The notes beneath the pieces were generated by a model. The model saw only the letters and a list, made by a program, of their open reading frames with translations. It was not told where the DNA came from and ran no database searches. The translations under genes were made by a program, and so were the position numbers. From Halomonas alkaliantarctica (lineage in GTDB: Bacteria; Pseudomonadota; Gammaproteobacteria; Pseudomonadales; Halomonadaceae): DNA of 64,000 nt. The DNA is taken from positions 3,410,001-3,474,000 of the forward strand of contig NZ_CP122961.1 in NCBI RefSeq assembly GCF_029854215.1, given 5' to 3'. Position 1 is the first letter of the stretch. Each line of letters begins with the position of its first letter. This document shows, piece by piece, positions 48,627 through 59,258 of the stretch.

Positions 48627-49108
48627 TACCCTTTCCCTTGTGGGTCTAACTCAACAAAATCGCTGGTGGCGGGCATGCCCGCCACCGGAGTTTCTGGATT
48701 GGCCATTGGCCGGTAACCTAACTTGGAGAGCAGCACCCGGTCAGCCAGTGGTAGAGTGGACGTTTCAATGCGCAGGACGCGGCCTTCCTGTTTGGCTTGC
48801 TCGCCAAGTAGCGCCATCAAGCGCGAACCGACGCCACGGCGGCGGGTGGTTTTGCGCACGCAGAGCTCAGACAGCCACCATGCCCGGTCTTCACCCTCCT
48901 GAACGGCGACGGCCCCCAGCAACCGATCATTGAAGAGTGCGCAGGCAAAAAAGTGCTGACCTGCAAAATGTTGCTCAATAAATGGCTCAACCGTTGGGGT
49001 GGGCATACGCTCTTGGGGCGCATCCTGGTAGATGCGCATTAGATCAAGGCGCACCTGTTCATCGGCTTCCCAACGGGCCTGGTCGACGTGGTGCAGTGTC
49101 ACCGGCAT
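48626..49108 (-). CDS. GNAT-fold protein, PanZ/PanM-like
   Basis: A 160-residue acetyltransferase-fold protein. LSELCVRKTTRRRGVGSRLM carries the acetyl-CoA loop R-R-G-V-G, and FACALFNDRLLGAVAV and DLMRIYQDAP match the PanZ/PanM family, which senses acetyl-CoA and promotes maturation or feedback inhibition of aspartate decarboxylase PanD. It is longer than E. coli PanZ by about 30 residues. Coupled to the downstream AsmA gene by a 1-base overlap, with no obvious functional link. Confidence 0.7.
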   Translation of the reverse strand: MPVTLHHVDQARWEADEQVRLDLMRIYQDAPQERMPTPTVEPFIEQHFAGQHFFACALFNDRLLGAVAVQEGEDRAWWLSELCVRKTTRRRGVGSRLMALLGEQAKQEGRVLRIETSTLPLADRVLLSKLGYRPMANPETPVAGMPATSDFVELDPQGKG

Positions 49109-49315
49109 GGTGAAATCCTCTTCGCCAAAGCAGCCTGGCTGCTATTTCTGCCGCAATTGATTGCGGCTACATTTTGCGCATTGTAGCGGATGAGGGCGCT
49201 GATTCACTATAATGGTCGCTTCGCCACAGGCTGATCAATCAGTGGTCAGTTGATAAGAGCTTGATGAGAGCCACCAGCCGCCCCTCAGAGTGCGCTTCAG
49301 CGCAGGAGATGCAAC

Positions 49316-49909
49316 ATGTCAGCGCGTATTGCCACGGTTAGCCGTGACACCAACGAAACGCAGATCAAGGTCAGCGTCAACCTCGACGGTGAAGGCCGTC
49401 TTAGCTGCCAAACCGGCGTTCCGTTTCTGGATCATATGCTTGATCAAGTTGCCCGCCACGGGATGATCGATCTCGACATCAATGCCACTGGCGACCTGCA
49501 TATTGACGACCACCATACCGTAGAAGACCTGGGTATTACGCTAGGCCAAGCTTTTTTTAAAGCCATTGGCGATAAGCGCGGCATTTACCGCTATGGTCAC
49601 GCCTACGTTCCTCTTGATGAAGCGCTCTCTCGCGTGGTGATCGATTTCTCCGGTCGCCCGGGGCTGTTCATGAACGTTGAGTTCACCCGCGACACCATCG
49701 GTAGCCTGGACACCCAGCTGTTCTGGGAGTTTTTCCAGGGTTTCGTCAATCACGCCCGGGTGACGCTGCATATCGACAACATTAAAGGCTTTAATGCCCA
49801 CCATCAGGCGGAAACGATTTTTAAAGCTTTCGGACGCGCCCTGCGCATGGCCGTGGCGGAAGACCCGCGTATGGCAGGCCAAATGCCCTCCACCAAAGGG
49901 AGCTTGTAA
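49316..49909 (+). CDS. hisB: Imidazoleglycerol-phosphate dehydratase
   Basis: A 197-residue monofunctional HisB performing the sixth step of histidine synthesis. Two metal-binding motifs are present: [20 protein letters not shown] and the second, [18 protein letters not shown]. It lacks the N-terminal histidinol-phosphatase domain of the enterobacterial fusion. First gene of hisBHAF; AGGAG precedes the start. Confidence 0.96.
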   Translation: MSARIATVSRDTNETQIKVSVNLDGEGRLSCQTGVPFLDHMLDQVARHGMIDLDINATGDLHIDDHHTVEDLGITLGQAFFKAIGDKRGIYRYGHAYVPLDEALSRVVIDFSGRPGLFMNVEFTRDTIGSLDTQLFWEFFQGFVNHARVTLHIDNIKGFNAHHQAETIFKAFGRALRMAVAEDPRMAGQMPSTKGSL

Positions 49910-49985
49910 TGCTGGGCTATATCACGGTCTATATGACCGGCTATGCCGCTAGCCACATTTTGTCTACCTCCATAAGGAGCGCTTC

Positions 49986-50627
49986 ATGACCATTGCTGTG
50001 ATCGACTATGGAATGGGCAATCTTCATTCTGTCGCCAAAGCGCTGGAGCATGTGACCCATGAAAATGTCGTCATTACCCGCGACCCGCGCCGCATCCTTG
50101 GCGCAACGCGTTTAGTGCTACCTGGCCAAGGGGCCATTCGTGACTGCGTTGGCGAACTTGAACGCACCGATTTACGCGGACTGGTAGACGATATTTTAAC
50201 CCGTCAGGCTAAGCCGTTACTGGGAATCTGCGTGGGACAACAGATGTTGCTTGAGCGCAGCGAAGAGAACGGCGGCGTGGAGTGCCTGGGTTTCTTTAAA
50301 GGTAGCGTGGATCGCTTTCCTGGTGATATGCGCGACGCCCACGAGCAGCGCTTGAAAGTACCTCATATGGGCTGGAACGTAGTTGACCAGCACCATGAGC
50401 ACCCACTTTGGGCAGGCATTGATAACCGTGAACACTTCTACTTCGTGCACAGTTACTACGTCAATGCCGCGGACGATGCCCAGGTATTTGGTACGACCCA
50501 ATACGGCAAGGTAAGCGCCCACGTGGCCATTGGCCGTGACGCGACCTTCGCGGTGCAGTTCCACCCCGAAAAGAGCTCCCGTGCAGGCCTTCGCCTGCTT
50601 GAAAACTTTGTCACCTGGACGCCCTGA
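49986..50627 (+). CDS. hisH: Imidazole glycerol phosphate synthase, glutaminase subunit
   Basis: A 213-residue class-I glutamine amidotransferase. The nucleophile elbow [11 protein letters not shown] has the Cys, and the His/Glu pair is in [14 protein letters not shown]. It feeds ammonia to HisF. The start follows AAGGAG. It lies between hisB and hisA, 11 bp before hisA. Confidence 0.96.
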   Translation: MTIAVIDYGMGNLHSVAKALEHVTHENVVITRDPRRILGATRLVLPGQGAIRDCVGELERTDLRGLVDDILTRQAKPLLGICVGQQMLLERSEENGGVECLGFFKGSVDRFPGDMRDAHEQRLKVPHMGWNVVDQHHEHPLWAGIDNREHFYFVHSYYVNAADDAQVFGTTQYGKVSAHVAIGRDATFAVQFHPEKSSRAGLRLLENFVTWTP

Positions 50628-50638
50628 GAGGATTTTGT

Positions 50639-51385
50639 ATGTTGGTAATTCCCGCTATTGATCTCAAAGATGGCCAGTGTGTCCGGTTGAAGCAGGGCCG
50701 CATGGAAGACGCAACTTCCTACGGTGATGATCCAGTGGCCATGGCGGCACGCTGGGTGGAGGCAGGCGCCCGCCGCCTGCACTTGGTGGACTTGAACGGC
50801 GCCTTTGAAGGCAAACCGATGAACGGTGACGCCGTCACGGCTATCGCCCGCGCCTACCCCAACCTGCCGATTCAAATTGGCGGTGGTATTCGTAGTGCGG
50901 AAACTATCGAGCACTACTTAAGCGCCGGTGTTTCGTACGTCATTATCGGCACCAAAGCGGTAAAAGAACCCGCTTTTGTCGGCGAGATGTGCCGCGCCTT
51001 CCCCGGCCATGTGATCGTTGGGCTGGATGCCAAAGATGGCTATGTCGCCACCGACGGCTGGGCCGAAGTATCCACGATTAAAGCCACCGAACTGGCCAAG
51101 CGTTTCGCCAACGACGGTGTCTCCAGCATCGTCTACACCGATATTGCCCGTGACGGCATGATGCAAGGCGTCAACGTGGAAGCCACCGCTGCGCTTGCCC
51201 GCGAAGGCGGTTTGCCGGTGATTGCCTCTGGAGGTGTGACCAACCTGGACGACATCAAAGCACTCTGCGAGGTTGCTGATAACGGTATTCTGGGCGCGAT
51301 TACCGGTCGGGCAATTTACGAAGGCAGCCTGGATGTTGCCGAAGCTCAGCGACTGAGCGACCAACTGACCGGAGGCGGTTCATGA
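50639..51385 (+). CDS. hisA: Phosphoribosylformimino-AICAR phosphate isomerase
   Basis: A 248-residue TIM-barrel isomerase for the fourth histidine step. [20 protein letters not shown] has the catalytic Asp8; [14 protein letters not shown] and the second catalytic segment [14 protein letters not shown] complete the site. The stop overlaps the hisF start by ATGA. Confidence 0.96.
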   Translation: MLVIPAIDLKDGQCVRLKQGRMEDATSYGDDPVAMAARWVEAGARRLHLVDLNGAFEGKPMNGDAVTAIARAYPNLPIQIGGGIRSAETIEHYLSAGVSYVIIGTKAVKEPAFVGEMCRAFPGHVIVGLDAKDGYVATDGWAEVSTIKATELAKRFANDGVSSIVYTDIARDGMMQGVNVEATAALAREGGLPVIASGGVTNLDDIKALCEVADNGILGAITGRAIYEGSLDVAEAQRLSDQLTGGGS

Positions 51386-52155
51386 GCCTTACCAAACGCA
51401 TTATCCCCTGCCTGGACGTAGACGCCGGGCGCGTGGTCAAAGGCGTTAATTTTGTTGGCATTCGCGATGCCGGCGACCCGGTGGAGATTGCCCAGCGCTA
51501 TAACCAGCAGGGCGCCGATGAAATCACCTTTCTCGACATTACCGCTAGCCACGAAGACCGCGACACAACGGTAGAGATGGTCGAACGCATTGCTGGCGAA
51601 GTGTTTATTCCGCTGACCGTCGGCGGTGGCATTCGCAGCTGCGACGACATTCGCACCATGCTGAACGCCGGGGCCGACAAAGTCTCGATCAATACCGCTG
51701 CAGTAACCAACCCTGAGTTTGTGCGCGAAGCCGCCGAGCGTTTTGGTAGCCAGTGCATTGTGGTGGCGATTGACGCCAAGCGCGTATCGAAAGAGGGCGA
51801 AACGCCTCGCTGGGAGATTTTCACCCACGGTGGCCGCCGCCCCACAGGCCTGGATGCAGTTGAGTGGGCGAAGAAGATGGTGGAGTTCGGCGCTGGCGAG
51901 CTACTGCTCACCAGCATGGATCGCGACGGCACAAAGATTGGCTTTGACCTGGGCGTGACCCATGCGATTTCCGAAGCGGTTAGCGTGCCGGTGATTGCCT
52001 CTGGCGGTGTGGGCAACCTGGATCACTTGGTAGATGGCGTACTGAAAGGTGGCGCCGATGCGGTACTGGCCGCCAGCATTTTCCACTTTGGCGAGTACAC
52101 CATTCCTGAAGCTAAGCGCTATATGGCCGAACGCGGCATCGAAATGCGCTTATAG
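51382..52155 (+). CDS. hisF: Imidazole glycerol phosphate synthase, cyclase subunit
   Basis: A 257-residue TIM barrel, paired with His[19 protein letters not shown] includes catalytic Asp11; [15 protein letters not shown] has the second Asp; [13 protein letters not shown] and [14 protein letters not shown] are phosphate sites. Last gene of the his cluster; it converges on the yjaG-like gene. Confidence 0.97.
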   Translation: MSLTKRIIPCLDVDAGRVVKGVNFVGIRDAGDPVEIAQRYNQQGADEITFLDITASHEDRDTTVEMVERIAGEVFIPLTVGGGIRSCDDIRTMLNAGADKVSINTAAVTNPEFVREAAERFGSQCIVVAIDAKRVSKEGETPRWEIFTHGGRRPTGLDAVEWAKKMVEFGAGELLLTSMDRDGTKIGFDLGVTHAISEAVSVPVIASGGVGNLDHLVDGVLKGGADAVLAASIFHFGEYTIPEAKRYMAERGIEMRL

Positions 52156-52174
52156 CCTGCCGCCTGCCGGGGCG

Positions 52175-52777
52175 TTAAGCCCCGGTATCCTCAAGCGATA
52201 AGCCAAGATTACTGATCCCACCGTTACGCCCTAATTCTCGAATCTCTTTTAGTGCCGCTTTATCCAGCGGTTCGCTGACCATTTCCAATACGGCATCCTG
52301 AAAGTCGTTCTCGTCGGCCATCAACGGGTGGTCGCGAATAATCAGCGCTAGCTTCTGCGCGTCAACTTCGCCCTCGGTGAGTTCTATAAAGGCGCGTACG
52401 CCCGCTCGGGATGTACGGCTAACATCGAGCACGGCCTCTGGAGAGTCGCCTTGTAGGGTGTCCAGCAGCGCCGAGACCGACACCACCGCATCCAGAGCGC
52501 GTCGAGCGCCAAAGCTGTCATCCTCTTCCGGGGGCTCACACTCGGCTAATTTTTCCGCTTGGCGTGCAAAGTCGATACTGGCATTGGGCACATTAAGTCG
52601 CTCCCACACCAAACTCAGTACGGTGCGCAGCGTATGGCTATCGCCCTGGCCTGTGGTTTGCTCATAGAGCACATAGTTAGGCAGCAAACGCTCGCACAGC
52701 GCCGCCATAAACGCCTGCTGGGCAGGTAGTGGGAGTTCTTGTAATCGTTGGTAAAAGCCCTGGGGGTTCGACACCAT
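52175..52777 (-). CDS. YjaG family protein (DUF416)
   Basis: A 200-residue protein. ATG at 52777 follows CAGGA and gives the family-like N-terminus GFYQRLQELPLPAQQAFMAA with LCERLLPNYVLYE; an upstream extension to 52912 is unlikely. The DUF416/YjaG family is widespread in gammaproteobacteria and has no established function. Largely helical and acidic. Divergent from the GATase-like gene. Confidence 0.78.
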   Translation of the reverse strand: MVSNPQGFYQRLQELPLPAQQAFMAALCERLLPNYVLYEQTTGQGDSHTLRTVLSLVWERLNVPNASIDFARQAEKLAECEPPEEDDSFGARRALDAVVSVSALLDTLQGDSPEAVLDVSRTSRAGVRAFIELTEGEVDAQKLALIIRDHPLMADENDFQDAVLEMVSEPLDKAALKEIRELGRNGGISNLGLSLEDTGA

Positions 52778-52900
52778 ACTGATTTCCTGGATCGCTTGAC
52801 GTGGGATATTGGTGAAAAGTAGCGGGTACGTTATCGTCTCTATACGCTTGGGGCGATCCCCCAGCGCCTTGATGATTGTACGGCCGGCGAGGAGATTACC

Positions 52901-53590
52901 ATGCATATTCATCTGCTACAGCACGGCCCTGACCATGGCCCCGCCCGATTAACCGACTGGCTAACCAGTATGGGCCATAGTTACACCGTTTTTCATCTCT
53001 ACGCAGGCGAGCTAACGCCTCGCCCAAACGAGGCGGATGCGCTGATCGTCCTTGATGGCCCAGAGGAGCTACTCCGCCAACCACCGGCGTGGTGTAAAGC
53101 TGAAGATAAACTGATCAACCGTTACCTGGATGGGCAAAAACCGCTGCTGGGTATTGGCGTGGGCGCTCACTGGATAGCCCAGGCGCTGGGCTCGGTGGTG
53201 GCTCCGGGTACTTATACTGAAACCGGCTGGCATACGGTCACCCTGGCGCCGGAAAGCTCGCTGGATTTACCCGAAACATTCACCGCTTTTATGTGGCATC
53301 GCTACGTTTTCAGCCTACCCGACGATGCGCTTCCCCTAGGCGGTAGCGAAGCAGCACCGCTGCAAGGGTTTGCCTGGGATAGAGGTCGCGTTATCGGCCT
53401 GCTGTGCCACTTAGAAGCCACCGCGGCTAGCGTCAAACAGCTGCTGGGCACCGCCGAGTGGCCCGGTGCGACGCCTTCCGCTACCCGCTATATTCAGGAC
53501 GCGGACCAGATATTGGAAGACCCCAACCGCTTTATTCACCTCGCGCCTCAGCTTGACCGACTGATGACCCAGTGGCTTAAAGTAGCGTAA
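52901..53590 (+). CDS. Class-I glutamine-amidotransferase-like protein lacking the nucleophile
   Basis: A 229-residue protein with the GATase1 fold of the GMP-synthase-like group (MHIHLLQHGPDHGPARLTDW, ALIVLDGPEELLRQPP). At the nucleophile elbow the sequence is LLGIGVGAHWIAQALG: Gly86 stands where the catalytic Cys of GICxGxQ should be. The downstream His (MWHRYVF) and CHLE are kept. It therefore cannot hydrolyse glutamine in the normal way and may be a binding or regulatory protein. Start ATG at 52901 follows GGCGAGGAG. Confidence 0.8.
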   Translation: MHIHLLQHGPDHGPARLTDWLTSMGHSYTVFHLYAGELTPRPNEADALIVLDGPEELLRQPPAWCKAEDKLINRYLDGQKPLLGIGVGAHWIAQALGSVVAPGTYTETGWHTVTLAPESSLDLPETFTAFMWHRYVFSLPDDALPLGGSEAAPLQGFAWDRGRVIGLLCHLEATAASVKQLLGTAEWPGATPSATRYIQDADQILEDPNRFIHLAPQLDRLMTQWLKVA

Positions 53591-53611
53591 CAGCAGCAAG
53601 CTGTCAGGCCG

Positions 53612-54712
53612 TCAGCGGCTCCACTGTCTGGCGGCCTCTAAGCAGCTACCCCAATCGCCCACATGAATCTCTGGCGGCGCAGCGGCGCGCTGCTTCTCTA
53701 AGTGGTGGCGGTAAAGCGGGTCGTAGTACTCGGTGAGCAGCGGCGCGAGCCAGGCTTCATGGGCTTGGGGGTTACCTTGAGCATGCTCTTTGAATGCCAG
53801 TACCTGCAGCCGCTGTAAACGCTGAAGCCGCGCATTACCCAAGCGCTTCCCTAGCCGGATAAGCGCATTACTTAACTGCGCCTGCATTAATTGCCAGCCC
53901 TGGTAGGCCCCATGACGAGCGGCATAGGCCTGCTCCAGGTCAATAATATAATCCTGCTGAATCTGGGCAAGGCGCCAATCCAGCGGCATTTCGATACGTA
54001 TCCGGGGGGCTTGCTGCTGTGCTCGCCAGAAGTTCAATGGAATATTGGCGTTTCCAATCTGCCGGGACTCATCTTCAATGACCAGCCTTTCCGTCAGCCC
54101 GATGAGCCGCTTGGCCAGCGCATGCTCAAAGTTGATTTGGGTAGCAGGCTCTTCGGGCCTGCGCCCAAAGGCAGAGCCTTTATGGTGCGCATAAGCCTCT
54201 AGATCGACGCCATTATCGAGCTGATTAATCAGCGTTGTTTTTGCGCAACCGGTGAGCCCTGCGACCACCAACATCGGCTGAAGCGCTGCCGTATCAATAC
54301 GCTCACAAAGCGCTTGGCGCATGGCTTTCCAACCGCCCTCAAGCCGTGGCCTGTAGATACCAGCGTCTTCTAACCACTGCTGAGCAATTTGCGAACGCAG
54401 CCCGCCGCGAAAGCAGTAAATCAGCGCGTTGGGATACTCGGCTAAATACGCCTGCCACGCGGCGATGCGTGCCTGCTTGACCTCGCCGCTGACTAAACGC
54501 TCGCCCAGCTCAATCGCCGCGGCTTGGCCGTGCTTTTTATAGGCAATGCCCACCTGACGACGCTCATCATCGACCATTAAGGGCAGATTGACGGCGCCGG
54601 GCAGCGCGCCCTGGGCAAATTCCACCGGAGCGCGCACATCAATCAGCGGCCGCCCTTCTTTGATCAAACCCAATACCGCTGGCGTCGTGGCTGACATAGA
54701 GGCTAGGGTCAC
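53612..54712 (-). CDS. mnmH: tRNA 2-selenouridine synthase
   Basis: A 366-residue enzyme replacing sulfur by selenium at the wobble 2-thiouridine of tRNAs. The N-terminal rhodanese domain has catalytic Cys100 ([11 protein letters not shown]), and the C-terminal P-loop is [10 protein letters not shown], with [11 protein letters not shown] between. The GTG start at 54712 overlaps the selD stop (GTGA); ATG at 54697 is an alternative. The selD-mnmH pair indicates that selenium is used for tRNA modification in this organism. Confidence 0.93.
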   Translation of the reverse strand: MTLASMSATTPAVLGLIKEGRPLIDVRAPVEFAQGALPGAVNLPLMVDDERRQVGIAYKKHGQAAAIELGERLVSGEVKQARIAAWQAYLAEYPNALIYCFRGGLRSQIAQQWLEDAGIYRPRLEGGWKAMRQALCERIDTAALQPMLVVAGLTGCAKTTLINQLDNGVDLEAYAHHKGSAFGRRPEEPATQINFEHALAKRLIGLTERLVIEDESRQIGNANIPLNFWRAQQQAPRIRIEMPLDWRLAQIQQDYIIDLEQAYAARHGAYQGWQLMQAQLSNALIRLGKRLGNARLQRLQRLQVLAFKEHAQGNPQAHEAWLAPLLTEYYDPLYRHHLEKQRAAAPPEIHVGDWGSCLEAARQWSR

Positions 54713-55746
54713 CCGACCACCTCAATGGAGGCGCTGCCTTGGCGCGCTTTCATTACTCCAAATGAACGCAATGAAAGCCCGAATTCACGGCCAATACGTT
54801 CCACGTCATCTTCCCAGGCAGGGTCAACGCTTAGCAACAAACCGCCGGAGGTTTGCGGATCGCACAGCCACTGCCAGTGGGCGTCATCCATAGCGGGCAG
54901 ACTTTCTCCCAGGGCATCACGATTGCGCAGCGTACCGCCGGGCACAGCGCCTTGGCGGCGATAGGATTCTGCCTCGGCTAAGCGTGGTAGGCGGCGGAAA
55001 TCAATTTGCGCCATGACGTTACTGGCTTGGCACATCTCTGTAAGGTGGCCTGCCAGACCAAAACCGGTGACATCGGTCATGGCGTTCACCCCTTTCACAT
55101 CGGCAAGTTTCACGCCAATGCTGTTGGACTTGAGCATGGTTTCACGGGCAAGCCCATGGTGGCCCATTTCCAATAAACCGCGCTTTTCTGCCGTAGTTAA
55201 CATACCCACGCCTAACGGCTTGGTTAAGAACAGTAGATCACCGGGCTTGGCAGTGCTGTTTAGCTTGAGTTTGTCTAGATCAATCAAGCCGTTTACTGCG
55301 AGCCCGAAAATTGGCTCGGGCGCATCAATGGAGTGCCCCCCCGCCAGGGCAACGCCTAATTCACGACATACCGCCTGGGCACCGGCCATTACGTCCCCCG
55401 CGACTTCAGCGCTAAGCTTATCCAGCGGCCAACCAAGAATGCCTAACGCCATGACCGGCGTGCCGCCCATGGCGTAAACATCGCTGATGGCATTGGTCGC
55501 CGCGATACGCCCAAAATCGAAGGGGTCATCGACAATAGGCATAAAGAAATCCGTGGTGGCAATCATGCCGCGGCCATCGCCCAGATCGTACACAGCCGCA
55601 TCCTCGCGCCCTTGATTGCCGACGATAAGCCGCTTATGGCCCGCCACTGGCCCCGCCTTGGCGAGAATGCCATCCAGTACGTCCGGGGCGATTTTGCAGC
55701 CACAGCCCGCGCCGTGGCTATATTGGGTCAGGCGAATCGAACTCAT
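54709..55746 (-). CDS. selD: Selenide, water dikinase
   Basis: A 345-residue enzyme making selenophosphate from selenide and ATP. The N-terminus [20 protein letters not shown] carries the catalytic Cys and Lys pair; the active residue is Cys, not selenocysteine. [20 protein letters not shown] and [16 protein letters not shown] are further markers. ATG at 55746 is preferred to the longer form at 55764 because it gives the usual start and has AGGAGA upstream. Supplies MnmH next door. Confidence 0.95.
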   Translation of the reverse strand: MSSIRLTQYSHGAGCGCKIAPDVLDGILAKAGPVAGHKRLIVGNQGREDAAVYDLGDGRGMIATTDFFMPIVDDPFDFGRIAATNAISDVYAMGGTPVMALGILGWPLDKLSAEVAGDVMAGAQAVCRELGVALAGGHSIDAPEPIFGLAVNGLIDLDKLKLNSTAKPGDLLFLTKPLGVGMLTTAEKRGLLEMGHHGLARETMLKSNSIGVKLADVKGVNAMTDVTGFGLAGHLTEMCQASNVMAQIDFRRLPRLAEAESYRRQGAVPGGTLRNRDALGESLPAMDDAHWQWLCDPQTSGGLLLSVDPAWEDDVERIGREFGLSLRSFGVMKARQGSASIEVVG

Positions 55747-55805
55747 CGTGTCTCTCCTTGGCACTTGGGGAAATATATATTTAGTTTAGCCCAGCATGAC
55801 ATATG

Positions 55806-57182
55806 CTACAGGGCATCCAGCGCATCGCTGAGCTTATCCACGGCAATCACCTCCATGCCCTTGGGCGCCTGCTTGGGTGCGTTAGCGCGCGGCACAATGG
55901 CGCGTAGAAAGCCGTGCTTGGCCGCTTCGGCAATGCGTTCTTGGCCGCTGGGCACCGGGCGTATCTCGCCCGATAGCCCAACCTCACCGAATACCACTAG
56001 CTCTTTGGGCAGTGCGCGATTTTGCAGACTCGACACCACCGCTAGCAATACCGCCAGGTCGGCGCTGGTTTCGAGCACTTTGACACCGCCGACGACGTTC
56101 AAGAACACATCCTGGTCGCCGGTAAACAACCCACCGTGGCGATTAAGCACCGCAAGCAGCATGGCCAGACGGTTTTGATCCACGCCGACGGCGACTCGGC
56201 GAGGATTGCCCAGCGCCGATTCATCTACCAGCGCCTGCACCTCGACTAGAATCGGTCGAGTGCCTTCCCAGACCACCATGACTAAACTACCCGGCGCTTG
56301 CTCCTCCTGACGGGAAAGAAAGATTGCGCTGGGGTTTTTAACTTCTTTAAGGCCCTGTTCAAGCATGGCGAAAACACCTAGCTCGTTGACGGCGCCAAAG
56401 CGGTTTTTCTGCCCCCGCAGGGTGCGAAAGCGTGAGTCTGCGCCGCCTTCCAAGAGCAGAGAAGCATCGATCATATGCTCAAGTACTTTAGGGCCTGCCA
56501 GCGAACCGTCCTTGGTCACGTGCCCCACCAATAGCAGAACGGTGTTCGTCTTCTTAGCAAAGCGCGTTAACGCCGCGGCTGACTCGCGCACCTGGGCAAC
56601 GCCGCCCGGCGCAGAACTGATATCTTCCAGATGCATGGTCTGGATGGAGTCGATCACCAGAATCTCTGGCTTCTCTCGTTCAGACACCGCTAGAATGGTT
56701 TCTACGCTGGTCTCGGCTAGCATTTTCAAGCCATTGGTAGGTAGCTGCAGGCGGTGGGCACGCATGGCTACCTGGGAAAGCGACTCCTCACCGGTCACAT
56801 AGAGGATACGCCGCTGCTGGGCCAGTTTGCAGGCCGTCTGCAGTAGTAGGGTCGATTTGCCCGCCCCAGGATTGCCACCCAACAGCACCGCCGAACCGGG
56901 TACAAGCCCACCCCCTAGCACGCGATCAAACTCCGCGAAGGTGGAACTCATGCGTGGCACTTCACTAAGATCCACATTGCCCAGGTCGATCACTTCGCGG
57001 GACAGATCACCCGTATAGCCAGATCGACCAGGGGCTGTGCCGCCACCAGGGCGAGCGCTCGCCAAGTGCACTTCACTAAGCGTATTCCACTCTTGGCAAC
57101 TGCTGCACTGTCCCTGCCATTTACGGTATTCGGCGCCGCACTCGGTGCATACAAAGGCGCTTTTGGCTTTTGCCACTGCCAT
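55806..57182 (-). CDS. radA: DNA repair protein RadA
   Basis: A 458-residue RecA-like branch-migration protein. N-terminal zinc finger C-x2-C...C-x2-C (FVCTECGAEYRKWQGQCSSC), Walker A GGNPGAGKSTLL, RadA-specific KNRFG motif (GQKNRFGAVNELG), and a C-terminal Lon-protease-like domain (FGEVGLSGEIRPVPSGQERI). ATG at 57182 has GGAG upstream; a longer frame to 57239 is not supported. It aids recombinational repair. Confidence 0.96.
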   Translation of the reverse strand: MAVAKAKSAFVCTECGAEYRKWQGQCSSCQEWNTLSEVHLASARPGGGTAPGRSGYTGDLSREVIDLGNVDLSEVPRMSSTFAEFDRVLGGGLVPGSAVLLGGNPGAGKSTLLLQTACKLAQQRRILYVTGEESLSQVAMRAHRLQLPTNGLKMLAETSVETILAVSEREKPEILVIDSIQTMHLEDISSAPGGVAQVRESAAALTRFAKKTNTVLLLVGHVTKDGSLAGPKVLEHMIDASLLLEGGADSRFRTLRGQKNRFGAVNELGVFAMLEQGLKEVKNPSAIFLSRQEEQAPGSLVMVVWEGTRPILVEVQALVDESALGNPRRVAVGVDQNRLAMLLAVLNRHGGLFTGDQDVFLNVVGGVKVLETSADLAVLLAVVSSLQNRALPKELVVFGEVGLSGEIRPVPSGQERIAEAAKHGFLRAIVPRANAPKQAPKGMEVIAVDKLSDALDAL

Positions 57183-57300
57183 TACACTCCTACTGTTGCT
57201 GTCACTAAGTGGCAACGTTCGCTGGGCTGCCGCTAGCATTCAATGTCGTTAAGCACTTTTGACCGTTGCGTACTCTGTATTCATTAGTGCCAGCAAACAC

Positions 57301-57326
57301 AAAAGGCGGCCAGAGGCCGCCTTTTG
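57301..57326 (-). terminator. Terminator of the NlpE-like gene
   Basis: Stem AAAAGGCGGC / GCCGCCTTTT with a 5-nt loop, just after the stop of the gene ending at 57344. Confidence 0.9.
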
Positions 57327-57343
57327 TACTACTGGCTAACGCC

Positions 57344-57790
57344 TTATTGACGCTTTAGCTGCAGCATTTCACCGTTTTCAAAACGACGACGCTCTGGGTC
57401 AATCAGCTCCAGCGTGCTCTGATCAATACGCATGAAGTAATAGATCTGACCATCGCCATCTGGCGTCAGCTCGTAAACAGTCGCATCTGGGTCAGAGGGT
57501 GTACCGGTCAGCACTTCCCAGTTACCCGCGTAGTTTTCATCCGGCGGGGTTTGGGGGTGGTTACGGTAGCTGGCGTTCAATGTGAAGGTGCGCTCCTCGG
57601 CGGCACTCGTATCTTCACCCACCATTGTGACATCCAGATCGATACCATCGCAGTTACGGCAAGGTAATGAACCTTGGTAAGTTGCCTGCGCGGCGGCAGC
57701 CTCTTCTTGCTGCTGTTCCATGGGGCTGCTCGCACAGCCAGCCAGTAGTGCCAACATAGCCGAACCGGCCAGCAAACTCTTAAGTTGCAT
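57344..57790 (-). CDS. NlpE-like lipoprotein
   Basis: A 148-residue lipoprotein (MQLKSLLAGSAMLALLAGC) with ATG at 57790 after GGAGACACTCT. The mature part has YQGSLPCRNCDGIDLDVTM, the CxxC-x-GI signature of the NlpE N-terminal domain, an outer-membrane sensor of surface contact and copper or folding stress in E. coli. Only the N-terminal domain is present; the C-terminal OB-fold domain of E. coli NlpE is missing, as in many marine relatives. Confidence 0.82.
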   Translation of the reverse strand: MQLKSLLAGSAMLALLAGCASSPMEQQQEEAAAAQATYQGSLPCRNCDGIDLDVTMVGEDTSAAEERTFTLNASYRNHPQTPPDENYAGNWEVLTGTPSDPDATVYELTPDGDGQIYYFMRIDQSTLELIDPERRRFENGEMLQLKRQ

Positions 57791-57957
57791 AGAGTGTCTC
57801 CTTAATCTCGTGTTGGACATCACATTTATTTACGCGCACTTATGACAGCATAACCGCTACAAGGTGCGACGCACACCCCCTAGTGATGCGAATGCTTGCG
57901 CTAAGTTAGCCTTCAAGCGACCATGGTGCACCTTGCTAGGATAATCAGGTTACCCAC

Positions 57958-59019
57958 ATGAGCCAATACTGGAGTCCGGCCGTTCGCGAACTTACGCCTT
58001 ACGTGCCCGGCGAGCAGCCACGCGAGCAGCTTGTTAAGCTCAATACCAATGAAAACCCTTACCCACCTGCGCCTGGCGTCGGTGAGGCGCTACGCAATTA
58101 CGCGACCGACCATCTGCGCCTCTACCCTGACCCTACCTCCAAAGCGCTGCGTGAAGCGTTAGCGGAGACGTTTAAGGTAGCGAGTAGCCAAGTGTTTGTC
58201 GGCAACGGTTCCGATGAAGTACTGGCATTCGCTTTTCAGGCCTTCTTTTGCCATCAGGCACCGCTTGATGTGCCTGCCATTACCTATAGCTTTTACCCTG
58301 TTTACGCCAATCTTTATGGCGTTGAGCTGCGTAAGCATCCGCTCAATAAGAAGTGGGAAGTCGATATTGATGCGCTGGCGTCGGAAACCGACCGCAGCGG
58401 TGTTATTTTCGCTAACCCGAATGCCCCTACCGGACACGCTCACTCGCTCACAACGATAGAGGCGCTGCTTAAGCGCGTCACTGATCGAGTAGTGCTGGTA
58501 GACGAGGCGTATGTCGATTTCGGCGCTGAGAGTGCTGTAACGCTAGTTGATCGCTACCCGAACCTGATTGTCACCGGTACGTTTTCTAAGTCCCGCAGCT
58601 TGGCAGGCTTGCGGTTGGGTTATGCGGTGGGCTCTGAGGAATTGATTGATGGCCTGCTGCGGGTAAAAGATTCTTTCAACTCTTACCCAGTGGATAGCCT
58701 AGCAAGCTTAGTAGGTATCGCCGCTCTTAAAGATGTCGAGCATTTCGAAGCTTGCCGCGAGCATGTCATTACTACTCGCGAACGTACTCGCCAACGCCTT
58801 GAAGCGTTAGGGTTTGAGGTACTGCCCTCTAAAGCCAACTTCGTGCTTGCCCAACACCCTAACTATGAAGGCGCGCAGCTATTTGCTGGCCTACGCGAGC
58901 GAGGCATTCTGGTGCGTCATTTTAATACCTCAGACCTCAACAACTTCCTACGTATCACCATCGGCACCGATGATGAGATGAATAGCCTGATTGAAGCGTT
59001 AGAGACGATCTGCGCTTAA
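57958..59019 (+). CDS. hisC: Histidinol-phosphate aminotransferase
   Basis: A 353-residue PLP enzyme of the seventh histidine step. N-terminus SPAVRELTPYVPGEQP, substrate segment LNTNENPYPPAPG, FANPNAPTGHAHSL, VLVDEAYVDFG, and the PLP-lysine in TFSKSRSLAGLRLGYAVG. About 5.8 kb from hisBHAF and separately transcribed. A terminator follows. Confidence 0.95.
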   Translation: MSQYWSPAVRELTPYVPGEQPREQLVKLNTNENPYPPAPGVGEALRNYATDHLRLYPDPTSKALREALAETFKVASSQVFVGNGSDEVLAFAFQAFFCHQAPLDVPAITYSFYPVYANLYGVELRKHPLNKKWEVDIDALASETDRSGVIFANPNAPTGHAHSLTTIEALLKRVTDRVVLVDEAYVDFGAESAVTLVDRYPNLIVTGTFSKSRSLAGLRLGYAVGSEELIDGLLRVKDSFNSYPVDSLASLVGIAALKDVEHFEACREHVITTRERTRQRLEALGFEVLPSKANFVLAQHPNYEGAQLFAGLRERGILVRHFNTSDLNNFLRITIGTDDEMNSLIEALETICA

Positions 59020-59043
59020 CCTTTCATGTGTAAGTTTTATCTG

Positions 59044-59066
59044 GGCGGCGCAAGCCGCCTTTTTTA
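59044..59066 (+). terminator. Terminator of hisC
   Basis: Stem GGCGGC / GCCGCC with a GCAA tetraloop, followed by seven T. Confidence 0.92.
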
Positions 59067-59098
59067 TCGGCTGCTTTTATTACACTTTTCTTCCACAC

Positions 59099-59131
59099 AC
59101 AAAAAACCCAGCCGATTGGCTGGGTTTTTTG
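59099..59131 (-). terminator. rRNA operon terminator
   Basis: Stem AAAAAACCCAGCC / GGCTGGGTTTTTT with a 4-nt loop, 10 bp beyond the 5S 3' end in the minus direction. Confidence 0.92.
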
Positions 59132-59141
59132 TGGTATAGGT

Positions 59142-59258
59142 GCCTGACGATGACCTACTCTCGCATGGGGAGACCCCACACTACCATCGGCGCTAAGCGG
59201 TTTCACTTCTGAGTTCGGCAAGGGATCAGGTGGTTCACGCGTGCTATGGTCGTCAGGC
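59142..59258 (-). rRNA. rrf: 5S rRNA
   Basis: About 117 nt. On the minus strand it begins TGCCTGACGACCATAGC, contains GAACTCAGAAGTGAAAC and ends with GTAGGTCATCGTCAGGCA, so the ends pair as expected. Ends are accurate to a few bases. Confidence 0.95.
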
